64,000 nt of DNA from Rhizoclosmatium globosum (lineage: Eukaryota; Chytridiomycota; Chytridiomycetes; Chytridiales; Chytriomycetaceae): positions 310,001 to 374,000 of the forward strand of contig MCGO01000005.1 of NCBI GenBank assembly GCA_002104985.1. The letters are read 5' to 3'. Within the stretch, counting starts at the first letter, position 1; each line of letters opens with the position of its first letter. The position numbers and the translations under genes are program-made. The notes under the pieces were generated by a model. It ran no database searches. It saw only the letters and a list, made by a program, of their open reading frames with translations, and had not been told where the DNA came from. Positions 61,419 through 64,000 of the stretch are shown here, in pieces.

Positions 61419-61694
61419 CGCAGTGTCGAGTTCAAGTGATGGAACGGTTGTTCCGCAGGTATTGCAGAGTGCGGATTAGTGTTAGAAGGAGATGGGAAGT
61501 GGAAACGAAGGTGGCGATTCTGGTAATCGTGGTGGTGGACCATCTCAAAGTGCCAATGCCGGTTCCAACAGAAACAAGAACGCGAAACAAAATAAAAGCA
61601 AGAACAAGAGGGATCAAAGGAGAAGGTACCCAGAGTCAAAGTCAAAGTTTGTGGTCCAAAAAACAACCACCCAAAACCAACCAACCACCAAATC

Positions 61695-63025
61695 GATGCA
61701 AGTCACGTACAACGCGCCGCTCCGCCTCGCCACAGTTCCGATGACTGTCGCGTGGCAGCACTCGAGCAACGCCGGCCAACTTCTCCTTTCCGCCCTCAAA
61801 GATGCATTCATCGCGAACGGCCCTGCGCCTGCAACAAACGGACTCGTTGTTTACGTGAAGCGTTGTATGTCATCGATCGAGCTCGAGCAGCCGTACAGAG
61901 AGGTCCCTCTTTCCTTTATTCCCTCCAAAGAAACCAACACACACCCCATTTCAGGTCCACGTTTCTTTCTTTGACTGCGAACCGTCCGAAACAATCCACA
62001 CGAACCTTCCAATGACTGTTCCTCGCATCACTCTTATATTTGGTCCCATCTGCCGTGGCGAACCTGATGACTGCGTGATGCATGTAATCAAGGAATTGTA
62101 CGATTCTGTTGACGGCAACAGCGTCTACCCATTCGGCGTAATCCAAATCCGTCCCCAAGACCAAAGAATCCAGACAAACATGATTGAAACAGGTTTCACC
62201 TTTCCCTGGTTACTATGTACTTAAAACTTACAAAAATTCCGGACAGCCCTTGGTCCCCGCCCAAGTTACATTGGTCCAAAACAAAACCCAGAATCTCGCT
62301 TCGAAGAATGGACTCACGTTCTTGACACGCTTGTTGACAAGGAACTCACCGCCGTCGCGTCTCTCCGCTACCACTGCACCCTCCTCGAATCTTCCTTCAG
62401 CTCATCTCCACAACGTCCAAGCGGTGCTTTGACGCGTATCCGTGCAAAGATTGAAAGAGCCCGTGCTGTTTGTAATGCAAGTATGGCTGAAGATGGCAAG
62501 TCGTTTTTGTTGACGCGGTTGCATCCGAATGATTTTGAAGGAATCGCGTATGCCAATGAAGATAGTGACGACGACGACGACGACGATGAAGATGGTGACG
62601 GTGAAGGTGTCACTGCTGGTGGCCAACAAGCACAGTTTGAGTTTTTGATGACTGTTATGCTTGGAGTGCTTGGCCCCATGTTTGAAGCTCAATCCCATCA
62701 GGGAGGTATGGAAGATGATGGTGAAGCAAGAGGAACGGTTGATAATCTGGTTGGCAATATTCGTACGCTTTCTGCTCTAGGTGGGCTTGGATCTGGTGGA
62801 CGTCTTCGTATTGGCCCAGACGGCGTTCGTTTCTTTCCGCATGGTCAAGAACCTGACGACGATGTGAACATTAACGACAACAAAAACGATGACGGTGGAG
62901 GAGGAGAAGTGCAGGATGGTGAGCAAGCAAGCTCTGTGAATGTGTTGGCTGTGGAGAGCGGAGATGGATCTAATTCGAAGCGCATGAAGCAATCCAAAGA
63001 AAGTGACAGCGAAGAAGACGCGTAG
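61695..63025 (+). CDS. Unrecognised protein with acidic Asp-rich C-terminus
   Basis: Exon 1 starts at 61695 (MQVTYNAPLRLATVPMTVAW) and ends near 61854 before a GTGAAG donor; exon 2 begins VHVSFFDCEPSETIHTNLP at about 61962. The phase-0 join gives GLVVY|VHVSFF. After ETIHTNLPMTVPRITLIFGP and KELYDSVDGNSVYPFGVIQI comes one more intron near 62190-62270. Then EEWTHVLDTLVDKELTAVASLRYHC and a long tail: DEDSDDDDDDDEDGDG, a Gly-rich GGLGSGGRLRIGPDGV part, and a basic-acidic end (SKRMKQSKESDSEEDA). I recognise no domain. The acidic and Lys-rich tail would fit a nuclear protein. An alternative upstream start at 61486 would add a basic, low-complexity leader. Confidence 0.6.
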
Positions 63026-63252
63026 GCGGCATGGACGGATTGTTCGTTTTTGCTTTACTTGCTGACCAATGAACACAAACGAATTTGGCTTGAGAAATCA
63101 CGTGACACGTTGCATCCAAATTTGATGACCTGACTGCCTGGCTGACCCACCACGTGCTGGTCATACCCACACCATCACGAGATCTGCTTTCCTGAATCGA
63201 TACAAAAGGCAATCGAGATTGCTCGAGACTTCCCCCTGTGTCCTCTCCGATA

Positions 63253-64000
63253 ATGCTTGTGCAGACAGTTCTCTCGATTCTTGCAGGATCACTTTCCTTG
63301 GTTCAGGCTGCTCCAACAAAGAGAGCTGGTCCTCAAAGAGTGATTGGTTACCATGGTGAGTAGTTCAACTGTCTCTTAAGCCTTCCAACCACTTTACCTT
63401 CAGAGTCATGGTACTACTACGACAATGGGAACACGCCATTCCAAATCCCAACATCCATTGGAAGCAAGTACACTCACATCAACTATGCTTTCGCCACTAT
63501 CGCCTACCACCCAAAGACTGACCAGGTTTATCTCACTAACCCTCCATCAATAATCACATCTCTAATTTAAAATAACTCAGTTCTACGTTGGTTTCACTGA
63601 CTCCAACGCCGACTACCAAGACTGTGTTGGTACTTCTTGCCCAACTGAATGTATCCCACTTCCAAGCACCGCCAAGACCTGTGCCGCCGGAAAAGTCGCC
63701 ATGGTCCCATACATTGGCGCAGCCGGTGCCTGTCCTGACACCACCTGTCACAACCCTTCTGGCGCCCCTGGAGCCCCAAGAGTCCCCCAGTGTGAATCCG
63801 TCTTGGACTTCAACAACGCCGGTGTCTCCGACGCGAACGGAAACCCCGTCATGTGTGGAAACTACGCATACGTCCTCAACAAGGTCAAAAAGACGAACCC
63901 GAACTTGAAGTTTTTGATTTCGATTGGAGGTTGGTATGACTCCAACTTGTTCTCTGCTGCCACGGAAGACAATTACATTGACAAGTTTGTCACTTCGATT
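63253..64000 (+). CDS. GH18 chitinase, 5' part
   Basis: Secreted glycoside hydrolase family 18 protein cut by the window edge. Start at 63253 gives a signal peptide (MLVQTVLSILAGSLSLVQA). Small introns at about 63356-63404 and about 63523-63581 are followed by SWYYYDNGNTPFQIP, YTHINYAFATIAY and, near the edge, NLKFLISIGGWYDSNLFS, which carries the SxGG motif of GH18. A Cys-rich insert (residues about 90-150 with CVGTSCPTECIPL and CPDTTCHN) lies between. The DxxDxDxE catalytic motif should be beyond the window. Likely roles are wall remodelling or chitin digestion. Confidence 0.87.

Overview
The window is nuclear DNA of a fungus. Nearly every gene is split by short GT...AG introns of about 40-65 nt. 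The gene set includes the fungal-type bifunctional ARG5,6, a CDC34 E2 with acidic tail, a PRS protein with an inserted region, an ARG-type mitochondrial leader, an MPP6 exosome cofactor and a GH18 chitinase. Several dispersed families without known function (DUF4436, DUF2855, 7TM-like proteins) suggest a zoosporic fungus, most likely Chytridiomycota; that placement is inference from gene content only. Genes are dense, with many spacers under 150 nt.

Layout. 1-3.4 kb: 3' part of NUP160 and an unrecognised coiled-coil protein. 3.4-11.2 kb: DNA polymerase epsilon catalytic subunit. 11.2-17.3 kb: a 7TM-like gene with a decayed exon copy beside it, two tandem DUF2855 genes 23 nt apart, and two tandem 7TM-like genes, one of them broken. 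17.5-31.9 kb: housekeeping genes (NAD-glutamate dehydrogenase, PRPP synthetase, NUP98-type nucleoporin, CDC34, RAD51), one DUF4436 gene and an E2-like/F-box protein. 32-36.5 kb: third DUF2855, second DUF4436 and a His/Gln-rich protein. 36.6-46 kb: ARG5,6, pyruvate dehydrogenase kinase, secreted GH31, cytochrome P450. 46-56.7 kb: CBS-PB1 protein, third DUF4436, a GLEBS-motif/HerA-type ATPase fusion, a ThrE/Prm10 transporter, fourth DUF4436, MPP6. 56.8-64 kb: fatty acid 2-hydroxylase, a single-pass membrane protein, an acidic protein and the start of a chitinase.

Themes. Three genes carry nuclear-pore features: NUP160, the NUP98-type protein, and an 869-residue protein that joins a GLEBS-like Rae1-binding motif and an FG-like linker to a HerA/FtsK-type P-loop ATPase. 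The NUP98 gene and the ATPase gene carry an intron at exactly the same place inside the shared motif. That fusion is the best candidate here for an undescribed system. The E2-like/F-box protein is the second.

Quality caution. Otherwise well-conserved genes (ARG5,6 three times, P450, CBS-PB1, DUF4436 copy 4) change frame by a single base without any intron signal, several at short homopolymers. These are more likely consensus errors than pseudogenes, but reads are needed to tell. Exon borders given here were read by eye from splice signals and family conservation; 5' ends of several genes are uncertain and are marked so.
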